Of a stretch of DNA of 64,000 nt, positions 13,775-23,208 are shown one piece after another. Each line of letters opens with the position of its first letter. Position 1 is the first letter of the stretch. A program made the position numbers and the translations under genes. Origin of the DNA: Proteobacteria bacterium DTSAM18. Its GTDB lineage: Bacteria; Myxococcota_A; UBA796; GCA-2862545. Where the stretch lies: positions 372,001-436,000 of the forward strand of contig JARACJ010000001.1 in NCBI GenBank assembly GCA_028767165.1. Direction: 5' to 3'. The notes beneath the pieces were generated by a model. It was not told where the DNA came from, did not search any database, and saw nothing but the letters and a program-made list of their open reading frames with translations.

Positions 13775-14802
13775 CGAGGGTCCTCTCCGCCCTTGGGATC
13801 CTCACCGCCCTTGCTCGGGAAGTGGGCGAACAGCGGCGGCGGCCAGGGGCCGTCGTTGAGGAAGGCGAGGCCGCCCTCCTGGACGCGTCCGATGCGGGTG
13901 AGGCGGGTGTCGGTGGTGCGGGCGAGGGTCTGCAGCGTCTCGCGGTGCTTCGGGGACAGGCAGAACAGCAGCTGGTAGTCCTCGCCGCCGCGGGTCTGGT
14001 AGATGAGGGCGCGGGGGCCGAGGCAGTCGTGACCGGGCAGGTGGCGGGTCTTCAGGCGCATGCCGACGCCGGACGCCGTGGCCATGCGTTGGGCGTCTCG
14101 GGCGAGGCCGTCGGACAGATCCATCGCGGCGGGGGTCAGGTCGCTGGAGCGGAGCGCGCGCACGAAGGCGAGGGGCGGGCTGGGGCGACGCAGCGCCTGC
14201 AGGGCGGGCTCCGGCGGATCGGGGTGGGCCCAGCCCATGCCGGCGAGGCCCAGGGTGCCGGTGACCCAGATGTCGTCGCCGATGCGGGCGGCGGAGCGGG
14301 TCCACGGGGCGGTGGCGAGGCTGCCACCGACGGTCATGGAGACCACGACCGGACCGCTGCTGGAGGTGGTGTCGCCGCCGATGAGCTCGACGCCGAACTG
14401 CTGCAGGGCCTCGGACAGGCCGGTGGCGAAGTCGGCGAGCCACGCGGGCATCATGCGGGGCAGCGACAGGCTCAGCACGGCCCAGGTGGGCACGGCGCCC
14501 ATGGCGAGCACGTCGCTGACGGAGACGGCGAGGGCCTTGAAGCCGACGTCGCCGGGCTGCAGGCGGTCGTTGAAGTGCACACCCTCGATGAGGGTGTCGA
14601 CGGTGACCACGGTGCGGTCGTCCCACACGGCGGCATCGTCACCGGGACCGACCTTCGCCCGTGCGGCATTGGGCCGCCCCTTGCCGACCGTGGCCAGGAG
14701 GGCGGCGATGATCGAGTCTTCTTCGTCGAGGCTCGGACTGTCGGGTTCCAGCGCGGGTGCTCCTTGCTTCCTATTCGGTCGTTTCGACACGGAGGAAGCC
14801 AT
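13771..14802 (-). CDS. thiL: Thiamine-monophosphate kinase ThiL
   Basis: 343 residues. Phosphorylates thiamine monophosphate to the active diphosphate with ATP. It is of the PurM/ThiL fold: GPGDDAAVWDDRTVVTVDTLIEGVHF provides the metal and nucleotide aspartates, followed by KALAVSVSDVLAMGAVP, ELIGGDTTSSSGPVVVSMTVGG and MDLSDGLARDAQRM. The N-terminus has about 30 extra basic/acidic residues before the conserved SIIAALL. The reading frame overlaps the 3' end of the LpoA-like gene by 32 bp, so a later start is possible but none is obvious. Coupled to the CNNM genes downstream by an ATGA overlap. Confidence 0.95.
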   Translation of the reverse strand: MASSVSKRPNRKQGAPALEPDSPSLDEEDSIIAALLATVGKGRPNAARAKVGPGDDAAVWDDRTVVTVDTLIEGVHFNDRLQPGDVGFKALAVSVSDVLAMGAVPTWAVLSLSLPRMMPAWLADFATGLSEALQQFGVELIGGDTTSSSGPVVVSMTVGGSLATAPWTRSAARIGDDIWVTGTLGLAGMGWAHPDPPEPALQALRRPSPPLAFVRALRSSDLTPAAMDLSDGLARDAQRMATASGVGMRLKTRHLPGHDCLGPRALIYQTRGGEDYQLLFCLSPKHRETLQTLARTTDTRLTRIGRVQEGGLAFLNDGPWPPPLFAHFPSKGGEDPKGGEDPR

Positions 14803-16762
14803 CTTTCTCTACCAGGAACAGGCCGACCCGGCGAGTCAGCTCGTCACGTTCATCGTCATAGCCCGTCACGCCCGTGACGGAACCCTCGGGAACGTGGTTG
14901 GCGAGGGCGGTGAGCATGGCCGCGCGGGTGCGCGGGCTGCTGGCGGCGGCCTCGGACACCCACAAGCCGGCGTCGACCGCGAGGGCCTCGATGGGCGTGG
15001 GGGTGCGGGTGGTGGCATCGCGGTAGTCGTCGACGAACTCCTGCCAGCCCTCGGCGGGATCCCAGTCGTAGGCATCCGTCGGCGGCGGGATGAAGACGTC
15101 GGTGAACACGCCCGTGCGGGTGTAGGAGCCACCGGCGGCGATGAGGTGGGTGTTGTTCCAGCTCGACAGGCCGAGCAGGGGCACGGTGTCGCCGCCCTTG
15201 GAGGTGCGGAAGGTGCCGATCGGGAACTCCTCGTAGGCGAGGGCGGCGGCGACCAGGGGCAGGCGGCTGGCGGACTCGGGCAGGAAGATGGCGTCGAAGT
15301 CGATGACCGGGGGAAGGACGACCTTGGAGCTGTCGCGGCCGGCTTCCCGGGCCCTGCGCCGGAGGCTCGCGAACTCGGAGGCGCGGGCGTCGTAGTCCTT
15401 GCGGCCGAGCTTCTGCGCGTAGGGCATGTAGTCGGTGGCCTGGGCGTCGTAGAGCTCGGAGACGGTGACGGTGACGCCCCGCTCGGCGGCCTCCTCGGCG
15501 AACAGGGTGGCGGCCTCCTCGCCGTAGGCGCTGTCCGGGGCGAACACGGCGAAGGCGTCGTCGCCGGCGGCCACGCGGCTGTCGAGCAGGGCCTCGATCT
15601 GCTGGCGGGGGGTGAGCCAGGACTGCACGACCCAGGGGTGCTTCCCGGCGTCGTCGAGGGCCTGGGACAGGCTGATGAGGGGCACGCCGGCGGCATCGGC
15701 ACGGTCGACGACCCCTTCGACCTCGGCGGACAGCAGGGGCCCGATCACGGCCAGGACGCCCTCGTCGCGGACCAGCTCGTCGAAGGCGAGCATGGCGGCG
15801 TCGTCCGTGCCGCCGCTGTCGACGAACACGAGCTGCTGGGAGGCACCGCCCTGGGCCCATCCCACCTCGAGGGCTTCGCGGACCTGGCGGCCCACGCTGG
15901 CGAAGCGACCGGACAGGGGAAGGAGCACGCCGATGCGTCCGGTGTCGAGCGTGGCGCCGTGGGCGAGGCTGCGCAGGTACTGCTGCTCGGCCACCACGGC
16001 GTCGGTGAGCTGCTTCTTGGGGACGCGGTCGATCAGCTGGAGGGCCTCGTCGTTGCGACCGGCGCCGAGGGCCGCCCGGGCGTCGTCGAGGGGGCCGGCG
16101 CCGGCCGGTGCGGCGGTGTCGGCGGGCGGTCCGGTGTCGGGCTGGACGGGCGTGGGCAGATCGGCCTTCAGCCACTGCTGGGCCCGACGGGTGGCCAGGT
16201 AGGAGGTGCTGGCGATGGCCTTGGCCTGGGAGGCGCGGGCGGCCTGGGCGGCGCCGTCTCCGCGGATGCGGGCGAGGTGGGCCAGCAGCGCCTGGCGCTC
16301 GGCCTCCTGGGTGTGCAGCACGCTGTAGCCGTCGAAGGTGAGCAGGGCCTTCTCGAGGGCCGCGGGATCGGCCATCACCTCGACGGGGGCCGCGAGCAGG
16401 AGCTGTCCGAGGCGTGCGCTGGTGGCGAGGTTGCCCTGCAGGCTGCTGGTGACCTCCTGGAACCGGGCGGCGGCGGCCTTCTCCTGGCCGGCGATGCGGT
16501 AGTCCTCACCGAGGTACAGCGCGACGCAGCTGCGGGCGGTGCCGGTGTGGCTGCCGTAGGCCTGCTCGAGCATGTCGATGGCACCCTCGAGGTTGCGGTC
16601 GGCGCCGGCGGCGGCGGTGGCGATGACCGGCTGGACCCCGGTGGCGTCCGAAGGGCAGGTGAGCTCGATCGTGGCCGGCGTGGCGCTGGTGGCGGGGGCC
16701 TTGGGGCCGCAGGCGCCGAGGGCGACGAGGAACAGGGGAAGGGCGGGGGACAGGCGGATCAT
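14771..16762 (-). CDS. Lipoprotein with periplasmic-binding fold, LpoA-like PBP activator candidate
   Basis: 663 residues from the ATG at 16762, which yields a signal peptide and lipobox (LGAC); this ATG overlaps the dnaJ stop (ATGA). Residues to about 230 look helical and TPR-like (DNLEGAIDMLEQAYG, ARFQEV, LAHLARIRGDGAAQAARAS). After a Pro-rich linker, a type I periplasmic-binding fold starts at RIGVLLPLSGRFASVGRQVREALE and runs to the end. This two-part layout resembles outer-membrane LpoA, which activates class A PBPs; a branched-chain-substrate-binding relative is the alternative. Anchored in the outer membrane, facing the periplasm. Confidence 0.75.
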   Translation of the reverse strand: MIRLSPALPLFLVALGACGPKAPATSATPATIELTCPSDATGVQPVIATAAAGADRNLEGAIDMLEQAYGSHTGTARSCVALYLGEDYRIAGQEKAAAARFQEVTSSLQGNLATSARLGQLLLAAPVEVMADPAALEKALLTFDGYSVLHTQEAERQALLAHLARIRGDGAAQAARASQAKAIASTSYLATRRAQQWLKADLPTPVQPDTGPPADTAAPAGAGPLDDARAALGAGRNDEALQLIDRVPKKQLTDAVVAEQQYLRSLAHGATLDTGRIGVLLPLSGRFASVGRQVREALEVGWAQGGASQQLVFVDSGGTDDAAMLAFDELVRDEGVLAVIGPLLSAEVEGVVDRADAAGVPLISLSQALDDAGKHPWVVQSWLTPRQQIEALLDSRVAAGDDAFAVFAPDSAYGEEAATLFAEEAAERGVTVTVSELYDAQATDYMPYAQKLGRKDYDARASEFASLRRRAREAGRDSSKVVLPPVIDFDAIFLPESASRLPLVAAALAYEEFPIGTFRTSKGGDTVPLLGLSSWNNTHLIAAGGSYTRTGVFTDVFIPPPTDAYDWDPAEGWQEFVDDYRDATTRTPTPIEALAVDAGLWVSEAAASSPRTRAAMLTALANHVPEGSVTGVTGYDDERDELTRRVGLFLVEKDGFLRVETTE

Positions 16763-17820
16763 GAACGTTCCTGGACCGCTCGGCGGAAGGCCTCGCGTCG
16801 GGGATGGCGGCCGCCGGGCAGGGACTCTGCCCACGCTGCCAGCGCGTGATGCTCGGACGGGCTCAGATTGTCGGGGACTTCCAGCTCGACTTCAAGGTGC
16901 AGGTCGCCCCTTTGGGAACGCTTGACCTTGGGCAGACCCTGGCCCGGGATGCGGAAGACTTTTCCGTGGGGTGTGCCAGGGGGGATGCGGATGGTGGTGG
17001 TACCCCCGAGGGTGGGGACGGTCAGATCGGCCCCGAGGGCCGCTTCGCCGACCGTGATGGGCACCTTGACCAGCAGGTGGTCTCCGCGGCGCTGGAAGAG
17101 CTCGTGTTCTTGCACGTGGACGACGACGTACAGGTCGCCGGGACGACCCGAGATGGGGTCGCAGTCGCCCTTGCCGGACAGCTTGAGCTTCTGACCGGTG
17201 GCGATGCCCCGGGGCACCTTGACGGAGATGTCCTCGGTGACCCGGTGGGTGCCCTTGCCGTGGCAGGTGGGGCAGGGGGTGGTGATCCGGTAGCCTCGCC
17301 CGTCGCAGTGCACGCAGGTGGTGCGGAGCAGGCGGCCCGACGAGCGGCCGGAGCCCTTGCAGTGGGGGCACACCTGTCGGCCGGTCTCGGTGGCGCCGAG
17401 GCCCAGGCAGTCGTGGCACTGCACCCGGCGGGGGATGGAGATGGTGCGCTCCCCGCCGTGGGCCACGTCTTCCAGGGAGATGGACAGGGTGTACTTGAGG
17501 TCGCCGCCGATCGCGTTGCGCTTGCGGCCGAACAGCCCGCCCATGAACTGGGAGAGGACCTCCTGGAGGTCCTCGGGGGTCGGGGGGGCGCCGTCGCGGT
17601 GGTACAGCGGGCCGAGGCGATCGTAGCGGGCACGCTCCTCGGGGTTGTTGAGGACCTTGTAGGCCTCGGCGACGAGCTTGAAGCGCTGGGCGGCCACCGG
17701 GTCGTCCTGGTTGCGATCGGGGTGCCAGCGCATGACCTGCTCGCGGTAGGCGCGCTTGAGGTCTGCCGCGTCGGCGTTCCGGGACACGCCGAGGACGTTG
17801 TAGTAGTCAGGCTTCGCCAC
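16759..17820 (-). CDS. dnaJ: DnaJ-type Hsp40 co-chaperone
   Basis: 353 residues. J domain at 5-68 with the HPD tripeptide at 33-35, which stimulates Hsp70 ATPase. The usual Gly/Phe-rich linker is almost absent; in its place is TPEDLQEVLSQFMGGLFG. Four CxxCxGxG zinc modules follow (CHDCLGLG, CPHCKGSG, CVHCDGRG, CPTCHGKG), then the C-terminal substrate-binding domains. It is translationally coupled to the LpoA-like lipoprotein gene. With a lidless Hsp70 encoded 6 kb away, it may serve a variant Hsp70, but it could also serve a standard DnaK elsewhere in the genome. Confidence 0.93.
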   Translation of the reverse strand: MAKPDYYNVLGVSRNADAADLKRAYREQVMRWHPDRNQDDPVAAQRFKLVAEAYKVLNNPEERARYDRLGPLYHRDGAPPTPEDLQEVLSQFMGGLFGRKRNAIGGDLKYTLSISLEDVAHGGERTISIPRRVQCHDCLGLGATETGRQVCPHCKGSGRSSGRLLRTTCVHCDGRGYRITTPCPTCHGKGTHRVTEDISVKVPRGIATGQKLKLSGKGDCDPISGRPGDLYVVVHVQEHELFQRRGDHLLVKVPITVGEAALGADLTVPTLGGTTTIRIPPGTPHGKVFRIPGQGLPKVKRSQRGDLHLEVELEVPDNLSPSEHHALAAWAESLPGGRHPRREAFRRAVQERS

Positions 17821-17856
17821 GATCCACTCCTTGGGGCCTAGCTTGTACCGCCTTCC

Positions 17857-18975
17857 TCATGCCGGGACCAGCCACGCGCTGAGCTGACGGACCACGCCGT
17901 CGGCGACGAACCAGCCTTCGGGGCCGAGGCGGATGTGATCGCCGTCGACCAGGAGCAGGCCGTGGCGGGCGAGGAGGGCCAGGCGGTCGGCGGGCAGCGT
18001 CAGGGCCGTGGCACCGGTGAGCTCCGCCAGGGACAGGCCGGCGGTGGTGCGCAGGCGGGTGAGGAGCAGGTCGGTGGCGGCGCTCTCCGCGTCGAGGTGT
18101 TCCGCGCTGCCCCGGGCGTCCTCACGGCCGATCCACGCGGACAGGTCCTCGGGGTTGGCCCAGCGGCGGCCGTCGGGGAGCTGGCCGTGGGCGCCGGGAC
18201 CGAGGCCCATGTACGGACGGCCGGTCCAGTAGCCGCTGTTGTGCAGCGAGCGGTGGCCGGGCTGGGCGAAGTTGGACACCTCGTAGCGCTCGATGCCCTC
18301 GGCCTGCATGGCGTCGACGAGCCAGGCGTACATCTGCCGCCACAGGTCGTCGCCGGCGGGCTCGATGCGGCCCCGCTCGGCGGCCCGGGCATAGCCGGTG
18401 CCCGGCTCGACGGTGAGGCCGTACAGGCTGATGTGGTGGGGACCGTAGGAGAGCAGCGTGCGCAGATCCTCCTGCAGCTCGGGCAGGGTCTGGGCGTGCA
18501 GACCGAACATGAGGTCGGCGCTGAAGGAGCGTAGATCCGCCTGCTGCAGCAGCGCGAGGGCCTTGTGGGCCTCCGCGGGCGTGTGGGCGCGGCCGAGGGT
18601 GCGGGCGTGGCCGGGATGGAAGGTCTGCACGCCCAGGCTGACGCGGTTGACCCCGGCATCGAGGGCGGCCTGCAGCCAGGCCTCGGACAGATCCTCCGGG
18701 TTGGCCTCGACGCTGATCTCCTCGGTCTCGGGCCGGACGAGGCCGTGAAGGAGGGCCGACAGGGCGTCCGGGGACAGCCGCGAGGGGGTGCCGCCGCCGA
18801 GATAGACCGTACGGCGGGGCCCCGGAAAGGCGGCCTGGAGGGCGTCGGCGTCGCGCAGCACCCGGGAGACGAAAGCGTCCTCGGGCTTGTCGGCGGTGTC
18901 CCGGAGCACGTAGAAGTTGCAGTACGGGCAACGGATCCGGCACCACGGCACGTGGACGTAGACGCCGTGGCTCAC
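17857..18975 (-). CDS. hemW: HemW-like radical SAM protein (coproporphyrinogen oxidase-like)
   Basis: 372 residues from a GTG start that overlaps the M16 peptidase stop (GTGA); this gives a normal HemW N-terminus, GVYVHVPWCRIRCPYCNF. C12, C16 and C19 bind the radical-SAM 4Fe-4S cluster. GGGTPSRL is the SAM-binding Gly motif. HNSGYWTGRPYMGLGPGAHG near residue 260 is diagnostic for HemW as opposed to HemN. By family HemW is a haem-binding chaperone that delivers haem to respiratory enzymes, although often annotated as oxygen-independent coproporphyrinogen oxidase. The long upstream in-frame extension lies within the M16 gene and is spurious. Confidence 0.92.
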   Translation of the reverse strand: MSHGVYVHVPWCRIRCPYCNFYVLRDTADKPEDAFVSRVLRDADALQAAFPGPRRTVYLGGGTPSRLSPDALSALLHGLVRPETEEISVEANPEDLSEAWLQAALDAGVNRVSLGVQTFHPGHARTLGRAHTPAEAHKALALLQQADLRSFSADLMFGLHAQTLPELQEDLRTLLSYGPHHISLYGLTVEPGTGYARAAERGRIEPAGDDLWRQMYAWLVDAMQAEGIERYEVSNFAQPGHRSLHNSGYWTGRPYMGLGPGAHGQLPDGRRWANPEDLSAWIGREDARGSAEHLDAESAATDLLLTRLRTTAGLSLAELTGATALTLPADRLALLARHGLLLVDGDHIRLGPEGWFVADGVVRQLSAWLVPA

Positions 18976-21467
18976 GCCTCCTCTCCGGGCAGGACCTTCA
19001 CGATCCAGTCGGCGCCCCCCTCGAGGTACGCCAGCGCCAGGGGGAGCTGGCCGGGGCCGTCCTTGCGCAGGGTGGTGGGCCAGTGGTCCGGATCCTCGGG
19101 CAGGCCGAACAGGCGGCTCAGGGCGTGGTGGTGGGCATGCCAGGAGGCCCGCTGCTGATCCATCAGGCGACGACCGCAGAGCATGTCGAGGGAGCGCTGG
19201 ATCTCGGCCTCGGTGACGGGCTCGTGGACGAGGCGGTCGAGGAGGGCCTGGACGGCGGCCTCGGCCTCGTGCAGGCGCTCGGGATCGGTGGCGAGGCCGA
19301 TGGTCCAGGTGCCCTCCTCGAGGCCGACGGTGTGCCGGCACCAGACGTCGTAGACGAGGTTGTCGTCTTCCCGGAGCGCCATGAACAGGCGACCGGACTG
19401 CCCCTCGAGGATGCCCGTGAGCAGGTCGAGGCCGTACATGGCCGGATCCTTCCAGCCGGCGGTGGGCCAGGACATCCGCAGCACGGCCTGCTGGTGGCCG
19501 GCCCGCAGGATCGGGTCGTCCCAGCTCGCCGGCTCGGGGGGATCGGGCAGCGTCAGCTCACCCTGGGCCTCGAATTCGCCCATCCACCGCAGCAGCGAGG
19601 CCACCTCGGCGGCCTGCACGGGGCCGCTGACGGCCAGGACCATGCGGCGGGGGTCGAGGTGGGTGGCGTGGAACCCGCGGACGTCGTCGAGGCCGAGAGC
19701 GGCGAGGGAGGCCTCGGTGCCACCGGGGGGCGCGCCCCAGGGGTGGCGGGGGCCGAACCGCAGGGCCCGGGCCTGCAGGGTGGCGACCTCCTCGGGGCGG
19801 TCGGAGCGGGTGCGGACGTCGTCGAGCATCTCGGTGCGGATGCGGTCGAGGTGGTCGATCGGCAGGTGGGGGGCCGTGAGCAGATCCCGGAGCAGTGCCG
19901 TGAGGTGGGGCAGCGACTCCGCGGGCGCCGACAGGGCGATGCCCACGGACGAGGCACCACAGGGGGTCTCCATGGAGATGCCGTGGGCATCGAGGTGGCG
20001 GCCGAGGGCGGAGGCGTCGCGGGTGCCCGCTCCGGCGGCGAGCATGCGGGACCACACCCGGCCGAGGCCCGCCTTCTCCACGGGGACGAGCTCGTCGCCG
20101 CCCCGGGAGGCCCAGCGGATGGACACGACCGGGCCGGGACGCTCGATGACCTGCAGCCAGGGCGGAAGGAGCGGTGCGGCCAGCTCGGCGCGCTCGGTGG
20201 CGGCCCAGGCCTGCTCGACCTGCTCGGCCTCGGTGTCCTCGTCGAGGTAGCCGACGATGGCGTCGTCCGAGGACAGCCACCGGGTGGCGGCCTGGACGAG
20301 GTGGGTGACCTGCAGGCCGTCCCAGCGGTGGGACCAGGACAGGAAGCGATCGGCGGAACCGAGGTAGGAGGCACACCAGGCGAGCTCGGTGGCGAGGCCG
20401 TCGACGGTCTCCTGGGTGAAGGCCAGATCGGCCTGCAGGCTGCGGCGCGCCTGCTGCAGCCGGGAGGGCGTGATCCAGGACGCCGGATCGTCCATCAGGG
20501 CGCGGACCTCCTGCAGGGGGCGAAGATCCTCCACGATGGGGATGAAGCCCAGGCCGAAGGAGGAGGAGAGCTGACCGGGCGAGACCACGGCCCAGGTGCC
20601 CATGGCGATGGGCGCCTTGAGCTTGAGGTGCTCCCGCAGCACGCTGCCGGCACCCTGGCCGAGGATGGCCGCGACGAGCTCGAGGGCGGGCAGATCGGGA
20701 TGGGTGGCGTCGGGCAGGCGCCAGGCGAGCTCGAAGGTCTTCGAGGCGAAGGCACGATCCATCCGGTAGACGACCGGCGTGGTGGGGGCCTCGCCGTCAC
20801 CCGCGAGGGCTTGTCGCGGGGTGCCCTCCGGCAGGTGCCCCAGGGCGGCGGCCACGGCGCGCTCGAGCTCCTCGTGGCCCATGGGACCGGCGGCCACGAC
20901 CCGGAGCCTGTGGCCGGTGAGGTGGTGGGCATGGAAGGCCTCGAGGCCCTGGGCCGTGACGGCTTCGACCTGCTCCGGCAGACCGAGCACGCGCCAGCTG
21001 TAGGGCTGGTCGGGCCACTGGACCTCGGCGACCTCCTCGCTCAGGGTGGCGTCCGGATCCTCGGCGTAGCTGCGGATCTCCTCGAGGATCACGCCGCGCT
21101 CCTGCTCCACGTCGTCGTCGAGCAGCAGGGGGCGGGTCAGCATGGTGGCCAGGGTGTCGAGGGCGCCACGCCAGGCCGTGGGCGGCACGGTGCAGTGGAG
21201 GACCATCTGGTCGTGGGCCGTCCAGGCGTTCAGGTCGCCGCCGACCGACTCGATGCGTCGGGCCGCCTCGCCGGTGCCCAGGCCCTCGGATCTCTTGAAC
21301 AGCACGTGCTCGAGGAAGTGGGCCATGCCCCGCTGGTGACGGGTCTCGTCGCGGGTGCCGAGCTCCCACCACACGTACAGGGCGCAGGGGGCGTCGGGCT
21401 GGTGCCAGGTGATGACCTGGACCTTGTTGGGGAGGGTGGAGCTGGTGAGTCCGGGCACCGAGGTCAA
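18972..21467 (-). CDS. M16 family zinc metalloprotease (pitrilysin/PqqL type), fused two-half form
   Basis: 831 residues: two M16 halves in one chain. The N-terminal half carries the inverted zinc motif HFLEH (H50, E53, H54) and the downstream glutamate in ERGVILEEI, so it should be catalytic. The C-terminal half starts near 430, lacks HxxEH and closes the clamshell. No signal peptide is seen, so it is probably cytoplasmic. Start is TTG at 21467 with GGAGG four bases upstream; a GTG three codons in is the alternative. Coupled by GTGA overlap to hemW. The family degrades peptides or signal sequences; substrate unknown. Confidence 0.93.
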   Translation of the reverse strand: MTSVPGLTSSTLPNKVQVITWHQPDAPCALYVWWELGTRDETRHQRGMAHFLEHVLFKRSEGLGTGEAARRIESVGGDLNAWTAHDQMVLHCTVPPTAWRGALDTLATMLTRPLLLDDDVEQERGVILEEIRSYAEDPDATLSEEVAEVQWPDQPYSWRVLGLPEQVEAVTAQGLEAFHAHHLTGHRLRVVAAGPMGHEELERAVAAALGHLPEGTPRQALAGDGEAPTTPVVYRMDRAFASKTFELAWRLPDATHPDLPALELVAAILGQGAGSVLREHLKLKAPIAMGTWAVVSPGQLSSSFGLGFIPIVEDLRPLQEVRALMDDPASWITPSRLQQARRSLQADLAFTQETVDGLATELAWCASYLGSADRFLSWSHRWDGLQVTHLVQAATRWLSSDDAIVGYLDEDTEAEQVEQAWAATERAELAAPLLPPWLQVIERPGPVVSIRWASRGGDELVPVEKAGLGRVWSRMLAAGAGTRDASALGRHLDAHGISMETPCGASSVGIALSAPAESLPHLTALLRDLLTAPHLPIDHLDRIRTEMLDDVRTRSDRPEEVATLQARALRFGPRHPWGAPPGGTEASLAALGLDDVRGFHATHLDPRRMVLAVSGPVQAAEVASLLRWMGEFEAQGELTLPDPPEPASWDDPILRAGHQQAVLRMSWPTAGWKDPAMYGLDLLTGILEGQSGRLFMALREDDNLVYDVWCRHTVGLEEGTWTIGLATDPERLHEAEAAVQALLDRLVHEPVTEAEIQRSLDMLCGRRLMDQQRASWHAHHHALSRLFGLPEDPDHWPTTLRKDGPGQLPLALAYLEGGADWIVKVLPGEEA

Positions 21468-21581
21468 TCGGCCTCCAAGTCGGTGCGGGCATCGTGCCCG
21501 TCAGAGGGGCTGCATAAGCCGAAACGGCGGCCGAGGCGATGGAACGCCAGGGCCGCCGTGGTGCGGAAGGGATGCGATGGA

Positions 21582-21673
21582 CCGCGCGGCCTCAGCCGCC
21601 AGGTCCGCGCGGCCTCAGCCGCCAAGGCCGCGCGGCTTCAGCCGCCAAGGCCGCGCGGCTTCAGCCGCCAAGT
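21582..21673. repeat. Four tandem copies of a 23-bp hairpin-forming repeat
   Basis: Four head-to-tail 23-bp units, each CCGCGCGGC-YTCA-GCCGCC with a short linker, begin at 21582, 21605, 21628 and 21651. Each can form a GCGGC/GCCGC stem with a 4-nt loop. The last unit contains the TPR gene stop codon, and a further small hairpin (GTCCC-GTAA-GGGAC) lies just inside that gene. The block fills the space after the TPR gene and before the M16 gene. Confidence 0.85.
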
Positions 21674-23208
21674 CCCGTAAGGGACTGGGGGCACTCGGGC
21701 TTGGTGACCACGCGGTACCAGCCGAGCTCGTCGGCCCAGGTCTCGCCCTCGAAGGGCCAGACCCGCTTGCCGGACTTGCGGATGTTCCGGAACTGGGTCT
21801 TGCGCTCCTCGTCGCTGATCTTGACCCCTGCGGCGGCCTGCTCGTACAGCTTGGCCTCGAGGGTGAGCAGATCGACGCGGGTGAGCTCGATGCCGCGAAG
21901 CATGTCGTCGAGCTCGGCGCGGTGGTACGCCAGGGAGTCCTTGATGCGCTGACCTTCGGCCTTGCGGCGGGCGTTGGCGCGGGCCTCGAGCATGTCGGCC
22001 ACGGGCTTGGACCAGGAGCCGGAGCTCTTGGCGAGCGTGGCGAGCTCGGCCTCGGCCTGGTCGAGGGCGGCGACGGAGCCGGTGAAGCGGTCGTCCCACT
22101 GGTAGCGACGCAGCATGCGCTCGGAGATCTGGTGCGACTCGCCCTTGCTGTAGGCGGCGACGTCGGCGTAGACCTCGCTGGCGTTCATGCGGGCCAGCTG
22201 GCCGGCGAGATCCTTCGACACGGGCGTGTAGGCGGCCTGGAAGGTGTCGATGGCCTCGGTGGCGCTCGGGAACTTGCACATCACGAAGAGGCTCTGTGCG
22301 CGGAGCAGCTCGGCCTCGGGGAAGTACCAGTCGCTGAAGAACGCGGAGTGGTGGGTCTGCAGCGTGCCGAGGGCATCGCCGTAGTCCTTGGCCGCGAAGT
22401 GGGCCCAGGCCTTCTCGAACTGGGCGGTGGGCCAGTACGAGTCGCCGCGCTCGACCTCGGTGTACCGCTGGGCAGCCTCGGAGAGGTTGTCGGCGGCGTA
22501 CTGGGTACGGGCGATGTTCAGCTGCAGGGCGTTGATCTCGTGGGGATCGGCGTTGTCGGAGCGCAGCTTGGCCTCTGCCGCGAGGAGCAGGGGCAGCGCC
22601 TCGTCGTAGCGGCTCTGCTGGGCGAAGGTGATGCCCTGCAGGATGAGGCCCTTGGTGGCCACCGTGGACTTGCCGTCGACCAGGAAGAGCACGCCCAGTG
22701 CCGTGCCCCAGTTCTCCTTGGAGAAGTGGTAGCGGGCGGCCTGGTAGGCGGCCTTGGAGCGGGTCTCGGCGTCCATGTCGACGCCGAAGTCCTCGCCGAC
22801 GTACTCGCCGACCCACAGCTCCTCACCGAACGTCTCGGAGGCCGCGAGCAGCTCCGGGTAGGAGGCGGAGGCCTCGGAGGGAGACAGCGAAGCGGCCCTG
22901 GACCACGCCACCATGGCGGCGTAGGGCAGCTTGCCCTGGTGCAGGGCGTCGCCGAGGATGGTCCAGGCGCGGGGGTCGCGGGGGTTGGACTTCAGGTGGT
23001 CGACGAGTTCGCTGGCCGCAGCCTCCCACTGGGAGGAGGTGGCCTTGGACTTGAGGCTGGTCCAGTCGAGGTCGCCCACCATCTGCACCAACGCCTCGAC
23101 ACCATCCGTCGCTTCGGTCGCGTCGGACGCGTCCGCGACCTCCGCGACTTCCTGGGCCCAGGAGGACCCCGCGAAGGTGAGGCTCAGGCTGAGCAGAAGG
23201 TGCTTCAT
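21661..23208 (-). CDS. Exported TPR protein, myxobacterial gliding/envelope type
   Basis: 515 residues. Signal peptide MKHLLLSLSLTFAGSSWA with cleavage near AQE, then TPR-like helical repeats over most of the chain (RAWTILGDALHQG, TALGVLFLVDGKSTVATKGLILQGITFAQQSRYDEALPLL, TAQFEKAWAHFAAKDYGDAL). The C-terminus has a coiled segment (RKAEGQRIKDSLAYHRAELDDML) and WPFEGETWADELGWYR, similar as I recall to tails of myxobacterial periplasmic TPR proteins linked to adventurous gliding. Its start overlaps the stop of the barrel gene by 4 bp (ATGA), so the two products probably act together at the outer membrane. Gliding itself cannot be inferred from this cluster alone. Confidence 0.75.
   Translation of the reverse strand: MKHLLLSLSLTFAGSSWAQEVAEVADASDATEATDGVEALVQMVGDLDWTSLKSKATSSQWEAAASELVDHLKSNPRDPRAWTILGDALHQGKLPYAAMVAWSRAASLSPSEASASYPELLAASETFGEELWVGEYVGEDFGVDMDAETRSKAAYQAARYHFSKENWGTALGVLFLVDGKSTVATKGLILQGITFAQQSRYDEALPLLLAAEAKLRSDNADPHEINALQLNIARTQYAADNLSEAAQRYTEVERGDSYWPTAQFEKAWAHFAAKDYGDALGTLQTHHSAFFSDWYFPEAELLRAQSLFVMCKFPSATEAIDTFQAAYTPVSKDLAGQLARMNASEVYADVAAYSKGESHQISERMLRRYQWDDRFTGSVAALDQAEAELATLAKSSGSWSKPVADMLEARANARRKAEGQRIKDSLAYHRAELDDMLRGIELTRVDLLTLEAKLYEQAAAGVKISDEERKTQFRNIRKSGKRVWPFEGETWADELGWYRVVTKPECPQSLTGLGG

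Noticed and set aside
17857-19341. Longer HemW with 120 extra N-terminal residues
   Set aside because: The extension lies inside the M16 gene, is Pro/Arg-rich, and the internal GTG gives the exact family N-terminus and a GTGA overlap.
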